Shown: positions 45,394-58,983 of the stretch, in pieces
How the letters are laid out: each line of letters opens with the position of its first letter
How positions within the stretch are numbered: the first letter of the stretch is position 1
DNA from: Ziziphus jujuba
Taxonomy: Eukaryota > Streptophyta > Magnoliopsida > Rosales > Rhamnaceae
NCBI RefSeq assembly: GCF_031755915.1
Contig: NC_083379.1
Location: 41,238,001-41,302,000 of the forward strand
Length of the DNA stretch: 64,000 nt
Direction of reading: 5' to 3'
Notes under the pieces: generated by a model
What the model saw: only the letters and a program-made list of their open reading frames with translations
The model's database searches: none
What the model was told of the DNA's origin: nothing
Translations under genes and position numbers: made by a program

Positions 45394-48300
45394 TGTAACA
45401 CCCCATCCCGAACCATGTCGGAATTTTTGCACGTTGACCGAGCTTGACTGTTGACCGTTGACCGAAGGGGTCAAAAGTTGACTTTTTGACCCGATTGGAA
45501 TTCTAGGTTGACTGAGGTACCGTTACGAAGTACACGTCGGCACGAGTTCGTAGACTAGTAGCACGTTGAAAACGGGGCTACGGTTTGAAAGTTATGAGCA
45601 AAACAAGTTGAGGTCCAAACTGTCCAAGGGGTGCCGGAGTTGACTTTTTATTCATGCAAAGTTGAGCGTTGACTCATGCATGGTTGTGGAGTGCTCGTTG
45701 ATACGAGTCTGTAGACTAGCGGCACGTCCGATTTGGACATGTGGTTTGAAAGTTATGGACCTGTAGAGTTTTTTAAACACCGTATTATTTTAATATTATT
45801 TTTTTTAAACGCGTAACGATGTGCCACGTGTGACTTAATGAAGGTGACCATGTATCACCATGTTGAGAAGCCACATGTCAACCATGTATAATATCAAGTT
45901 ATTTTTATTAGTATTTTAAATAATGATATTATTATTAATATTATTTAATTAATTTGAATTTATTTCTTTTTATTTTCCTTTTTCTTTTTCTTTTTCTTTT
46001 TCTTTTTCTTTTCCTTTTTCCCCACGTGGGAAAACAACTCCTTTTTCTTTTCTTTTCTTTTTTTTCTTCCCTTCTTCTTCCCCAAGCCATCAAAACACCA
46101 GCAGTTATTTTCTCTCTCTCTCTCTCTCTCCTTTGACTCTCTCCCTCTCTCTGTTTGACCACCGTTTGGCCGGATTTCAGTCGCCGAAATGCCACACGCA
46201 CCGGCCACCGGTGTAGCCCATCTCCTCGCGATCTCGGCTTCCAAATTTCCCGGCCAGTCGCCGCCGGACGCGCCCAGATTGGGCCGGTGAAGCCGGCGGC
46301 GGCCGGTTACGTTTTTCTGGCGATTCTTGCCGTTTTCGACCAACCCAGCCCAATCCATATCTCTATTCCACCATTTTCGACCCCTCTGAGTCCATTTCCG
46401 GGGTTAGATTGCCCAAAATCCCCACCGTTTGAAAGATCTCTCAAGTTTAAATCTGGCCGAAGCTTTCCGGCCAAATTCCGGCCACCTCCGGCGGAATTGG
46501 AGTCGATGGAGACCGGATTTGTAATCCTCGTCTCTCAAGCTTCGATTCGGTATATTATTCGACTATTTTGGATAACGTTTGTGTTTGATCCCCGGGTACC
46601 GGGTATTATTTACCCGAATAAAATATTAATTTATTTGATTGTGTGTGAATTGTGTTCTAGAAGCACTGGTGAGTCATGGAATTGATCCCATGGTGGATCT
46701 TAGGATTATTGCGTGCCCTAGGTGAGTGACCCACCTTTGAAAATGTTTTTGGGGTAATTAATTGTATTTATGTGGTATTAAATTGATATCTGTAATTGGT
46801 GCTCATGTGGCGTATTTTAAATATAATCGGGAAAAATATTATTTTATATATATATTTACCCTTTGGTACTAAATGAAATTTTGGGGTCATTAAGAAATTT
46901 CCGATTATTATTTTATTGTGATTAAATGGTATTTATTACACATGAGCAAGTATTTTCAGTAATTACTTGTGTCTGCTTTTTATATCATTTTTGGGCAATT
47001 AATTATGTTTAATTGGTATTTAAATTATGCTCATGTGGTACAATTTGGTTATGGTTTTATTGTGGTTTAATTTATTTATTATGCATGAGCAAAGTATATT
47101 TCGGTAATAATCGTACGGGATTTTAAGTATTATTTTTCGGGCATAATTGGGTTAAATATTTTACGAAAATATTTGTTTAAATTTTATAAATTATGCCCGC
47201 GGTATTTTTTTTATGGTTGCATCTCGTATTTCGAGTTGTTGTTATCGAGGTTTCGTACTGGTTTGGTTAAATAAAAATATGTGGGATGGTAAGTGTGATA
47301 ATTTAATGTATTTCCCACGGTAATTTTGGAAAACGGTACGGTTGGTTAATAATGTTTATTTTTAGACGCACTCATACAGTATTGGTGTTCTGATGTATGG
47401 ACACGTGGTAGCGTGCAAGTATTATGTGGTTTAGCGTACAGGTATTATTTCTCCCGTTGTTGCCATTGAACCATGGGCAGGCAAGTTTGTTATTGGCCAC
47501 AGCCGCCCCCCTCCTTGGCCGGGAGATGATTTCAGCAGCGGTACTGTCGGGACGCCGAAGTGCCGTTTGCAAGTTTCTCTCTTTAACCCCCTGCCAGTCG
47601 ATGCTCGGGACGCTGGGTATCGGAGGGCATCACCAGTATATGGTGTGGTGCGTCAAGTGTAATTTTCAAATAAAGTTTCAAACCCCAAAAAGTACAAAAT
47701 TATTTATTATAATTTATTGCAGTTATTTATATTTGGGGTATTTATTTATTTATTTGTTGTTTATTAAATTATTTGGTCCCTTGGTTTTCGGGAAGTATGA
47801 ATATCGGGTTTTGTGAAAATGTTTTAAAAGGGGAACATTTCCAACGGAGTGATTAGTGAAGGTTTTGAGAGAAATTATTACTTCAAATATTTATTTATTT
47901 ATTTATTTAATTGTTCGGTATTGCTTAATTAAATTTCTTTATTTTTATATTATTAATATTAAAGGTGTACAGTAGATAGGGTCACTCACTGAGATGATTA
48001 GCATCTCACACTCTTAAATTCCGTTCCCCTAGGTCCAGGTTGGAGACGTTGATTGTCCGGGGCGAGCCCAACGTCTCAGTTCGTTGCCGAAGTCCAAGAA
48101 GTATTTCTTCCCTTTTTCCTCTCCATCCTGTATTATTTCTTATCTATCATTGTATAAATTCCTCACATTTATCTGTATAATGCTCTGTATACTGTATTGG
48201 ACGTGTAGTTGTTATTTATGCACTGGGTTGCTGCTGTGGTTATTTGAAGTGCTGTAATTTGTGGAATCAATTTGTAGTATTGTGGGAGGAATAAGGGGAT

Positions 48301-48457
48301 GTTTATAGAAGTGTGTTTTCAGTGCAGGTAATTTTTTTGGTTAGTCCTACCCTTAAGGGAGGTGCTGCCGGATTTTCCGTTGGAAGGTTCGGTGGTATTT
48401 CCCTGGGATCAGGGCTTGTCTGGGGTTCCGGGGAGGGATTCCGGACGGGTCCTGACA
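45394..48457 (+). mobile_element. 3-kb solo LTR, copy iv (3064 bp)
   Basis: Begins TGTAACACCCCATCCCG and ends GGGTCCTGACA, with the perfect duplication TGGTG (45389-45393 and 48458-48462). It is collinear with copy iii. The CT-rich tract is at 46111-46152, the GC-rich block at about 46160-46520, the CGATTCGGTATATTA box at about 46545, and GGTGAGTGACCCACC at 46721-46735. It has a local duplication of the GCTCATGTGG to CATGAGCAA segment (46800-46945 and 47027-47092), which explains its greater length. No coding domain or second LTR. Confidence 0.85.
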
Positions 48458-48526
48458 TGGTGAGTGTAACATTGTTGTGTTATCATTAATATAATTTGAT
48501 TGTTTAAGTATTCCACTTCACAAATT

Positions 48527-48654
48527 TACAATTAACAGACGAACGAAGAGATAAAAAATTATACTCTTCAAGAGATTGAAAAGATCTTGCAAAGCAATGG
48601 AAAAAGTCTTTGTGACATTTTTATGAATCAATCTTTCCTCCCATGGATGTAGAA
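48527..48654 (+). pseudogene. Helitron-type helicase (Pif1-like) fragment
   Basis: One frame reads EEIKNYTLQEIEKILQSNGKSL then CDIFMN and reaches a stop at 48652. The pattern of a leucine-rich segment, then EIEK-L-SNGKSL, is what I know from plant Helitron Rep/helicase proteins just before the helicase motifs. No helicase Walker motif or Rep domain is present nearby, so this is a short relic. The assignment rests on a stretch of about 25 residues. Confidence 0.45.
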
Positions 48655-51113
48655 ATAAAAAATAATGCCGCTGTGTGATTGAATATTTTCAAGAAAATGC
48701 TTGCTTTTGTCATTTGCATCATAAACTAGATCCTTAAGAACTTGGAGAGGGTTTTGAATCATTTGAATCTCCACTTTCCCTGGCATGCAACACCAAAACA
48801 ATTTTGGTTTTCATGAAGGGTAATGCTTTTCAACCCTTTCATCATACCAAAATAATGCATCACAAAATTCATATTTATTATAAAAATCTCCGATATCCCA
48901 ATAGTTTATATGAAATTTATAATAATTAAATACTATTAAAATTTGCATATAAGTAAGATAAGTAAGATAAGTAATTTTTAAAACAAAAACCACTTAATTC
49001 AAAAAATATACCCCTACTTGAAAAGTCACCACAGTCCACTTCTTCCGGCAAAAAAAAAAGTAAAACAATTAATAAATATTCAAATTACAAAAGCATAATT
49101 TGAATTCTATATAACAATAATCGTACCATCATATTCGCAGTCATCACTCCTTGTGACATCAGAATTTATAGGATTTTCATTATCCACAAGATAGTAAACT
49201 AAGGAGACTACATAAACAATCATACAGTTTTAAATTTAAAGTAAAAGCTAAAATAGTTAACTAATGTATTTTACAGAGTTAAAATACACTGATAAATATT
49301 AATTTCTGACAAATCTACATCCATAATCACTTTTGAAACAACAATTATGGATTTAACTATAAAAGTAAATTAGTAATATTAATTTAAATAACTTCAAATA
49401 TTTTTAATAAAGCATCGTATCATTATTTAAGTTGTTTGTGTTTTCTAAGAGCGCTTTACAAACATATTTATCCAAAAAAGTATTTGAAGCTGTATTAAAA
49501 CCTTCAACAATAAATTCATTATTCATTATTTGCCTCTAAGAAAATAGCTAATTTAATAATTTATATACTTTGTTGCATCTATTATGTCCAAAACTCCTTT
49601 GAGAAAAGGTTGTATTATTGGTAAATGTGCAATCTCTTCTTTCTCTTTTCAAAATTGCCTTTTTATTAGTATATTTTTATCTTTTGAAACTTCTAAAATG
49701 TAATTTGATGTGCAGAAATTTTTATAAAAAATAAATTAAATAAACAAATAAATAATCACACCATATATGACATCACTCAATGGGATTCTTGATTAACTTT
49801 GTGAGCTGCTTAAAAAATCTTAACTTTGACGTATAGACTTTGTGTTTAGTGAAACAAAAAAACCATCTAATGGTCTTGTTCGAGATGGTGTATTTTTTGT
49901 AAGTTGTCCAAATATATTTATTGTAAGCATGTTACAAAGCGCAATTGCAACTCATTTTATAAAACATGTATATTGTTTTTTTTTTTTTTTTATTTGTATA
50001 TCATGGGCTTCTTACAACTATATATTGGGATATTGAAATTACATTTATTATATATATGAATATTTATTAGCATATAAAATTTTTGTAAGAAATATATTAA
50101 AATTTTAATATATAAGAAAATAATGAGATCAATCTTATTATTAGTTATTGTATAAAAAATCTTGATATTTTACAATAAAATAAATATAACAAACTAATAA
50201 AAGTATTAATATATAGATTATAAAAACTTTTTTAATATTTTTTTATGAGTATATAAATTTTATATGTTTATAAATATGAATATATACATATAAAATTCTT
50301 TATCATTGATTTTATATTTTATATTTATTTATTATTATTATTTTTTGCTGAGAAGATGATATGAATTATTTTTGGTAAATGAAATATATATAATAGTTAA
50401 CCATATATATATTTATATATATATTATCATAATTTTAATATTACCTTTTAAAAGCAGCTTTAAATTATATATATATATATATATATATAAGTCCTTTTAT
50501 ATATATATATATTAGTCTTATTATTTTATAATAAAATTCAATTTATCACATATCTATATATGAATATATATTACTTTATATAATTTTTGTGTGAAATATC
50601 TTTCATTATAAAAATATCTTTGATTATATTTACTTTTTTTATTTTATCTTTTAAAAAAACAAATAAAGAGACCAATCTCATTAATGAAATTTATATATTG
50701 AATATTGAAATTTCAGTTATTACATATCTATATATGAATATGTATTAATATATAGAACATTTGTGTGAAATATATTTAATAAAAAAATATATTTTATTAT
50801 AAAGATGTTTTTTACCTTATCTTTTAAAAATTCAAAAAAAATCAAATAAAAAGTCCAATCACATTATCAACTATAATTATTTTATAATAAAATAAATATA
50901 ATAAAGTAATAAATATGTCAATATATAAATTATACAAATAAAAAGATCAATTTCTTTATTAATTATAATATACAAAATCTTACTATTTATCAATAAAATA
51001 AAGATAACAAAGTAATAAAGATATTAATATATAGATCGTAAAATCTTTTTAAAAAAAATTTTTTTTAGTATATAAAATTTATATGCATATAATGTTCTTT
51101 ATTATTGATATTA

Positions 51114-51144
<31 letters not shown>

Positions 51145-52176
51145 TTTTTGAAGATGGTACAAATCATCGTTAACAAATTAAATATATATAATAATTAACC
51201 AAATATATATATATATATTATCATTTTAAGAAAACCTTTTAAAAAGCAACTTTTTATATATATATAAATCCTTTTAAGCGTCTGTTAACACGCGCGCGCT
51301 CACACACACATATATGTATATATATATATATATATAAAAGTATGTTTCAAGCATTTTTTGAAAATATTGAAAAACTATATTATTTATTTTAAAATTCTTG
51401 ATAAGAAGATAAATCGGATTATTAATTACTATATATTAATCTTTTTATTTTACAATAAAATTTTATTTATTATATAATATAATTTTAAATCCTTGTCATA
51501 TAATTTAATTACTTTATTATTATTATTATTATTATTTACCCTATAAAGATGTTTTCACCTTGTAATGTACTTTATTCATGGTTATACATAATTTCATTAC
51601 CATTATAATTTGTGATTATTTAGGTGGAGATGAATTTTTTGATAGAATTATAAATAATAAAAAAAGGAGAGATGAATTTTTTTATTGATGATTTTAAAAG
51701 AAATTTAAAAAATATTATAATGACACGGAATATTTTTTAATACCTATTCAACTTTTATATATTATATATTATATATTATATAGATAATAACAAGTAATCT
51801 ACCAAATCCAAAAAGTTTAAAAGAATGGAGTAAAAGTTGAAACAACGTGAGAAGCAAAGGACTTAGAGGAGCAAATTTTTACTCCCTGTGAGACTCCTCA
51901 GGTTGTTTCAGACTTTTCTCCAAGTGTTGCCCTTTTATTTGTATATATGGGATTGGAGTGACCAAAAGGTTAGGATACAATTAATAATTATTTCTTGAAA
52001 AAAATAAAATAAAATAAAATAATTCGGTCAATCTTAAAAATTTGGGTCACCTTTTAGGCTTCTTTTAATAAAAATTTCCAAAAGAATAAATTGAACTGCT
52101 AATAATATAAACTTTCAATATTGTATTTCAAATATCGTTATGGAAATTAACAATATTAAATGCAACCATTTTTCAG
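48655..52176. other. Extremely AT-rich spacer with degenerate internal duplication
   Basis: I find no gene. From about 50170 to 51240 a block is repeated at an offset of roughly 825 bases: AATAAAATAAA-ATAACAAA-TAATAAA followed by ATTAATATATAGAT, later a GAAGATG-TA block and CCTTTTAAAA-GCA. Another diverged copy of its start is near 50890. TA tracts and a (CG)n(CA)n(TA)n run (51292-51336) occur. It may be decayed transposon DNA, but nothing identifies the type. Confidence 0.5.
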
Positions 52177-52262
52177 GTGATGGACCTCCAAACTCAACTT
52201 GTTTATTTCAAGCACGTCAGCAGAATATTATTGGGGGATGTAGAGGCCAAAATTTTGCTGTC
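52177..52262 (+). pseudogene. GDSL exon 3 fragment I
   Basis: After a TTTTTCAG acceptor, the sequence encodes VMDLQTQLVYFKHVSRIL, then after a small deletion GDVEAKILLS, matching the start of exon 3. No other exon is nearby. It marks a lost GDSL gene copy adjoining the RBR-related duplicate. Confidence 0.8.
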
Positions 52263-52292
52263 TATCTGCAATAAAAATCACGTTAGTAAAAA

Positions 52293-52513
52293 TCACATCA
52301 TACAGGCTGAATTTGCTGATCCTCCTTCCTCCATTACTTGTTTCCCCTCGGTATAGGCTTTTCTCTTCTTTATCTGTTTATTTTATTCATTTATTGATAA
52401 ACTATGAATATCATAATATATTATATTGTATGATATTATAAATACAATTGCCCATGCAAATTAATATATTTTAAGGGGACATCTATTAGATCTAATAAAT
52501 ACCTTAGATTTAG
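52293..52513 (-). pseudogene. Fragment of a duplicated RBR gene: start codon region and 5' flank
   Basis: An ATG at 52334-52332 opens MEEGGSANS, comparable to MEGERSASS of the intact RBR gene at 61168, but the frame stops after 13 codons. The upstream DNA (52335-52513, continuing after the LTR at 56408-56760) aligns with the 5' flank of the RBR gene at 61169-61560 (shared CCTCGGTATGG-like, ATAAAATATG and CTGTATGGTTATTTTTAGATTA blocks). It is a dead partial copy of that gene. Confidence 0.65.
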
Positions 52514-55500
52514 TGTCAGGTCCCGTCTAAAATTTCTCATCGGAACCCTAGACAAGCCCTGATCCCAGGAAAATACCATCGAACCTTCCAACGGAAAATC
52601 CAGCACCACCTCCCCTGAGGGTAGAACTAACCAAAAATTTCCTGTACTGAAAACATACTTCTATGTTCATCCCCTTATTCCTTCCACAATACTACAATTT
52701 GATTCTACAAATTTACAGCATTCCAAACGAATAACAGTAATCCAGTGCAGTATTTAATAAAATGCGTTCAATACAGTATACAGAGCATTATACAAATAAA
52801 TGTGGAATTAATATAATGTCAGATAAGGAAACAATACAAGATGGAGAGGAAAAAGGGAGGAAATACTTCTTGGACTTTCGGCAACGAACTGAGACGTCGG
52901 GCTCACCCCGGATGATCAACGTCTCCCAACCTGGACCTAGGGGAACGGAATTTAAAAACGTGAGATGCTAATCATCTCAGTGAGTGACCCTATCTACTGA
53001 ACACTTTTAATATTAATAATATAACAAATAAAGGAACTTAATTAATACCAACAATTAAATAAATAAATAAATAATATTAAACAATTGAGGTAATAATTTC
53101 TCTCAAAACCCTCACTATTCACTCCGTTGGAAATGTTCCCCTTTTAAAACATTTTCACAAAACCCGATATACGTATTTCCCGAAAACCAAGGGATCAATT
53201 AATTTAATAAATAATAGATAAATACACCAAATATAAATAAAATATAATAAATAATTTGAACACTTGGGGTTTGAAATTTCCATCCGAAAATTTATACTTG
53301 ACGCACCACACTATATACCAGTGATGCCCTCCGATACCCAGCGTCCCGAGCACCGACTGGCGGGAGATTAAAGAAAGAAACTTGAATACGGCACTTTGGC
53401 GTCCCGACAGTACAGCTGCTGAAACCGTCATCCCGGCCAAGGAGGGGGGGGCTGTGGCCAATATCAAACTTGCCAGCCTTCGGTCCAATAGCAACTCACG
53501 AGAGACATAATAACTTGCGCACTAACCACATATACACCGGAACACCAATACTGTATGAGTGCGTCTAAAATAATTATTAAATTAATTATTACCGTATCGA
53601 TTTTCCAAAAATCACCGTGGAAAATATACCAGTTTTCAAATTTACCATCCCACATATTTTCCTTTAACATACCCGGTACGAAACCATCGATAACAATATA
53701 AAAATAATTTTTCTCGTAACATGAGGTCCAACAAATAATATTCCACGGGCATAATTATAAAATTTAAACCACCAATTAAACAAATATTTTTCTTAAAATA
53801 TTTAAACCAATTATACCCAAAAAATAATATTAAAATCACATACGATTTATTACTGAAAATACCTTGCTCATGCGTAATAAATAAAATTAAATCACAATAA
53901 AATAATAATTTTCCACAATTATAATTAAATTGCACCACATGAGCATAATTACAAATGTCAATTAAACACCAATTAAATATAATTAATTGCCCCAAAATAT
54001 TTTTAAAGGTGGGTCACTCATCTGGAGCACGCAATTAATCCAAGATCCTCCATACGATCGATTCCACGACGCACACGTGCTCCTAGAACAACGATTCACA
54101 CAGTCAAATAAATTAATATTTTATTCGGATAAATAATACCCGGTACCCGGGGGGTCTAGCACAAACGTTAACCAAAATTGACGAGTAATATACCGAATCG
54201 AAGCTTGAGTGACGAGGATGACGAATCCGGCCTTACTTCCCGGAGATCGGACCGGTGGTGGCCGGAATCTTGCCGGAAAGCTCTCGGCCTTTAGAGCCTC
54301 GATTCTCCCAAACCGTCGTGAATTGGAGGAAAAGGACACCGGATTTGGATTCAGGGGGTTGGAATTAGTGGAGAGGGACCGGCGGTGCAACTGGGCACTC
54401 GCCGGAATAGTGATTTCCGGTCCAATGGCAACTCACGGGAGACATAATAACTTGCGCGCTAACCACATATACACCGGAACACCAATACTGTATGAGTGCG
54501 TCTAAAATAATTATTAAATTAATTATTACCGTACCGATTTTCCAAAAATCACCGTGGAAAATATACCAGTTTTCAAATTTACCATCCCACATATTTTCCT
54601 TTAACATACCCGGTACAAAACCATCGATAACAATATAAAAATAATTTTTCTCGTAACACGAGGTCCAACAAATAATATTCCACGGGCATAATTATAAAAT
54701 TTAAACCACCAATTAAACAAATATTTTTCTTAAAATATTTAAACCAATTATACCCAAAAAATAATATTAAAATCATATACGATTTATTACTGAAAATACC
54801 TTGCTCATGCGTAATAAATAAAATTAAATCACAATAAAATAATAATTTTCCACAATTATAATTAAATTGCACCACATGAGCATAATTACAAATATCAATT
54901 AAACACCAATTAAATATAATTAATTGCCCGAAAATATTTTTAAAGGTGGGTCACTCATCTGGAGCACGCAATTAATCCAAGATCCTCCATACGATCGATT
55001 CCACGACGCACACGTGCTCCTAGAACAACGATTCACACACAGTCAAATAAATTAATATTTTATTCGGATAAATAATACCCGATACCCGGGGGGTCTAACA
55101 CAAACGTTAACCAAAATTGACGAATAATATACCGAATCGAAGCTTGAGTGACGAGGATGACGAATCCGACCTTACTTCCCGGAGATCGGACCGGTGGTGG
55201 CCGGAATCTCGCCGGAAAGCTCTCGGCCTTTAGAGCCTCGATTCTCCCAAACCGTCGTGAATTGGAGGAAAAGGACACCGGATTTGGATTCAGGGGGTTG
55301 GAATTAGTGGAGAGGGACCGGCGGTGCAACTGGGCACTCGCCGGAATAGTGATTTCCGGCGAGCCGCCGCGATCACCGGCAACCGTCGCCGATGGCAGTG
55401 CGTCCGGTGGCCGATGGCTGAGATTTTTTTTGGGGGTTTTGTAGATCAAGGGGAGAGGGTTCTAACGGGACCGACGGTGAGGCAAACGGAGGCCGAACAG

Positions 55501-56407
55501 CAAAGAGATCTGGGTTTTAAGATTTTTGGCCCCTCGCCGGAAAATACTCCGATCCCGACGCATCGGAAGTCCGGTGGCCGTGAAATTTGGTGGGTAGGCC
55601 GAAATTCCCACGCGTGAGAGACCGGTCAGGCGCGTGTAGCTTGGGGTGGCCGGAAACTGGCAAATCAGTGGTGGCCAGTGGTGGAGGGGAAAAATCGCCG
55701 TCGCCGGAAAACGCTCCGATCCGGGCGCATCGCCGGTCGGTTGGCCGTGAGATTTGGGTGGTCAATCGGAAATGGAGAGGCGCTCCTGCCTGACAGACCC
55801 GTGTGGCCCTCCGGTGGCCGGACGGTGGCCAACCGGTGGTGGCCGTTCGTTTCTCTCTCTAGCTCTCTCTCTACTCTCTCTCCTTCCCCCCGTTTTGCCA
55901 AAATAAAAACCACTGTGGGTGACACTATTCACCCACGTGGACCTTCCCAGATGTCGACACGTGGCATTTCACTGTTCACCGATTCAAAAACATTAAAATA
56001 TTATGGTAGTCGGAAAACTTCACACGTCCATAACTTTTTAACCGTACGTCCAAATTAAGCGTGCCGCTAGTCTAGGAACTCATATCAATGAGCACTTTAC
56101 AACCATACAAAAGTCAAAGCAACATTCTACAACCATAAAAAGTCAACTCCCGGCACCTTTTGGATAGTTTGAATCTCGACTTGTTTTGCCCATAACTTCC
56201 AAACCGTAGCTCCATTTTCGACGTGCTACTAGTCTACGAACTCGTGCCAACCTGTACTTCGTAATGGTACCTCAGTCAACCTAGAATTCCATCCGAGCCA
56301 AAAAGTCAACTTTTGACCCCTTTCGATTAATGGTCAGAGTCAAAGTCAACGGTCAACCTCGGTCAAAGTTGGAAAATTTCCATTGTATTTTGGGACGGGG
56401 TGTTACA
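52514..56407 (-). mobile_element. 3-kb solo LTR, copy v (3894 bp, internally duplicated)
   Basis: Plus-strand ends are TGTCAGGTCCCG and GACGGGGTGTTACA, flanked by the perfect duplication TTTAG (52509-52513 and 56408-56412). It is collinear with copies i and ii except for an extra 938-bp tandem copy of an internal segment. Without that it would be about 2956 bp. No coding domain or second LTR. It splits the decayed RBR-like flank. Confidence 0.85.
53483..55359 (-). repeat. Tandem duplication of about 938 bp inside LTR copy v
   Basis: 53483-54420 and 54421-55359 are nearly identical. The junction is at TTTCCGG/TCCAATGG, joining the GC-rich block directly to the middle of the AT-rich half. The few differences suggest a recent event. 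Confidence 0.88.
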
Positions 56408-56412
56408 TTTAG

Positions 56413-58947
56413 TAGCATTATTTTGCTGTACCCAAGTTAATACCAATCCAACTCATTCTATGAATAAAATATGACCAATTAACTACCTTGATAAAAGTAG
56501 TTTTGAAATATAATTTTTTTTTTTTTGATGATATTATTGTGGCAAAGATCATTTTTCCTTCTTTCTTTCTTTCTTTTTTTTCTTTTTTTTTTTTAATTCA
56601 ACTGAAAGATCAGTTTAAATGGTATGCACATTTTATGACTTACTAGTTTTTTAGAAAGACTTTGAATTTGTTAATAAAATATGGTTTTATATTGTGTATA
56701 ATATTGTATTTTTCTCTTTTTCCTAGTAAATCGAAACTGTATGGTTATTTTTAGATTAATTAACAATATTAACAAAAAATACTCACACAAATTATCTCAG
56801 CCAAACCATATAAATAAATCAATAATACAGATAGGTCTTAGCCAAAAATAAAAAATAAAAAAATAAGCAATATAATCAATGATCAACAACAACCAAAAAA
56901 AAAGAAGTGAAGTAAATAAAAATAAAATCACCCTCTAGAAATGATCTTAGCATCAGAAACAAATCAAATATCATAAATAAATCCAAAATCAAAAGTAACG
57001 TTAAAATTGCAAAATACACACACACACACACATACACACACATATATATATATATATACACACACAAACATATAGAGAGAGTAATTGTACAATGTGGATC
57101 ATCCACATGCGAATCATAACAAAAGCCAACGTTTTTTTTGAAAAAACATCGGCTTTGCTTCTATCTAGGAGAGGAAAGATGGCCATCATGCCGTATCGTG
57201 CTTTTTCAAACACATTTTCATAAGTTTAATTTGGTAACTTTTTAAAAATAAATTTTATAAATAGATTTTGTAAAATTGAAATGGTAAAATTATATTTCCT
57301 ATTTTTAGAATTTAAAAATATTTTTGATATATCTCTAAAAATATTTTATGAAAATGAAACTGGACAAAAATCATGTTTATCTATATCTAAAAAATAATAA
57401 TAATAATAATCTTGTTATTGAAAATGGTAACAATTATCGATATTTATGTCTAGTATATGTCAAAAACACGATATATATATATATATATATATATAGAATC
57501 AATGTTTTTCAATTTAAAATAATAAATATTATCCATGCTTTTTAATATTGCTATTTCCAAAATTTTGAGGTATATGTAAAATGGCCATTTTCTAAATTTA
57601 TCTATATTTCAAATAATTTTTCAACTTTTTTCAATTATTTTGTTTCAAATATAGCTCCCTAAAACATTTTTGTTCATTTTTCAATTTATAAAATGAAAAC
57701 TGTTTTATAAGATGATAGAGGACAAACCTAATCCCTTATTTAAAAATTCTGATATTCCTTCGTTTCAAGAATAAATATCATTAACATATGCTCATTTAAA
57801 AATTTAGAATTTGAATTTCGGCATTTTAAAAATAAATATCCTTAATATAGTAAAAATATATTTAAATTTAAATTATTTTTCCTATATATAAATAACTATA
57901 AAACTTCATTTTTTATTAATTTTTACCTAATTTGATATTTTTGAAAGGAAAAAATATTTGTAAAAGCTTAACGTAGAATCTAATTCAGTATAAATAGGAT
58001 GCATTCTTCATTTTTTAGTTCCTACTAATAGGTATTCATATCCATGTAAAATAACTGTTTTGAATGCCAAAGGTGCCTTTAATTAAATGCTAATTTTGGA
58101 GGAAGACAAATGTTGTACACGCGCAGTGGACGTATACATTTTATCATGGTGATATCTGGCTTCTAATTATTTTTGTTTATATGAATCATTAGGATAAATT
58201 TTTATTATTATTATTATTATTATTATTTGTTCTTCTCCCCCGATATGACTTCGATAATGGAATTTATTTATTTCAATGGAGTAAAAATGTTATTGATAGT
58301 CAAGATATAACAATTGCACTGATTTTTTTATATGGGAAAGGTGGGGATATAAATTTGGCAAGAGAAAAAAAATGGCTTTGCCATAATTCCCCCAACCAAC
58401 TTCACTTGACAAACTAATTTAACTGAGTCCATCTCACTTGATAGACTAATTCACTTGATTAATAGTCAAAAGTTCAATACTATTAAAAAAAAATGAAAAA
58501 AGAAAAAAAAATGACAGTCAAAAAAAAAAAATGACAGTCAAGGTTGAACATTCTGCATCAACTATAATCATCGTATACTGTATATTGACAGACTACGACA
58601 ACCATAACATTATGTTGGAAAGATTGTCAATGAATCAGAAATACAATCGTGTTAAGCCCCATGTAATCATATATCTTTCTTTTGATAGGTTATTTTATAG
58701 TTTTTTTTTTTTTCCCCCTCAAAACCACATCATTTACTGAAATCTCTGTCACTTGGTTGATGTTTAACTTGTACATTATTCTCCTAATTCAGTCTAGGAG
58801 AGTTGACTTGGTATTCTTTATGTTAGTCGAAAATTATAATGGACGAAAGAAAAAGTGTAGATTGATTTTCTGGGGTAAATGCTGAAATCTAATTACTAGC
58901 AGTTTTAATTTCTGCTCTTTTCAATATGCACGACCAAGTAATACCCA

Positions 58948-58983
<36 letters not shown>

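Noticed and set aside
45960..46685. Lys/Arg/Glu-rich and 176-codon frames in LTR copy iv
   Set aside because: They arise from CTTTTT and CTCTCT tracts and the GC-rich block, with no homology or conservation.
57130..57170. Imperfect hairpin AAAGCC...GGCTTT near 57.1 kb
   Set aside because: The stem is mostly T/A runs with mismatches and no target duplication was visible.
56876..57213. Tyr-Ile and Cys-Val rich frames near 57 kb
   Set aside because: They are translations of (CA)n and (TA)n tracts.
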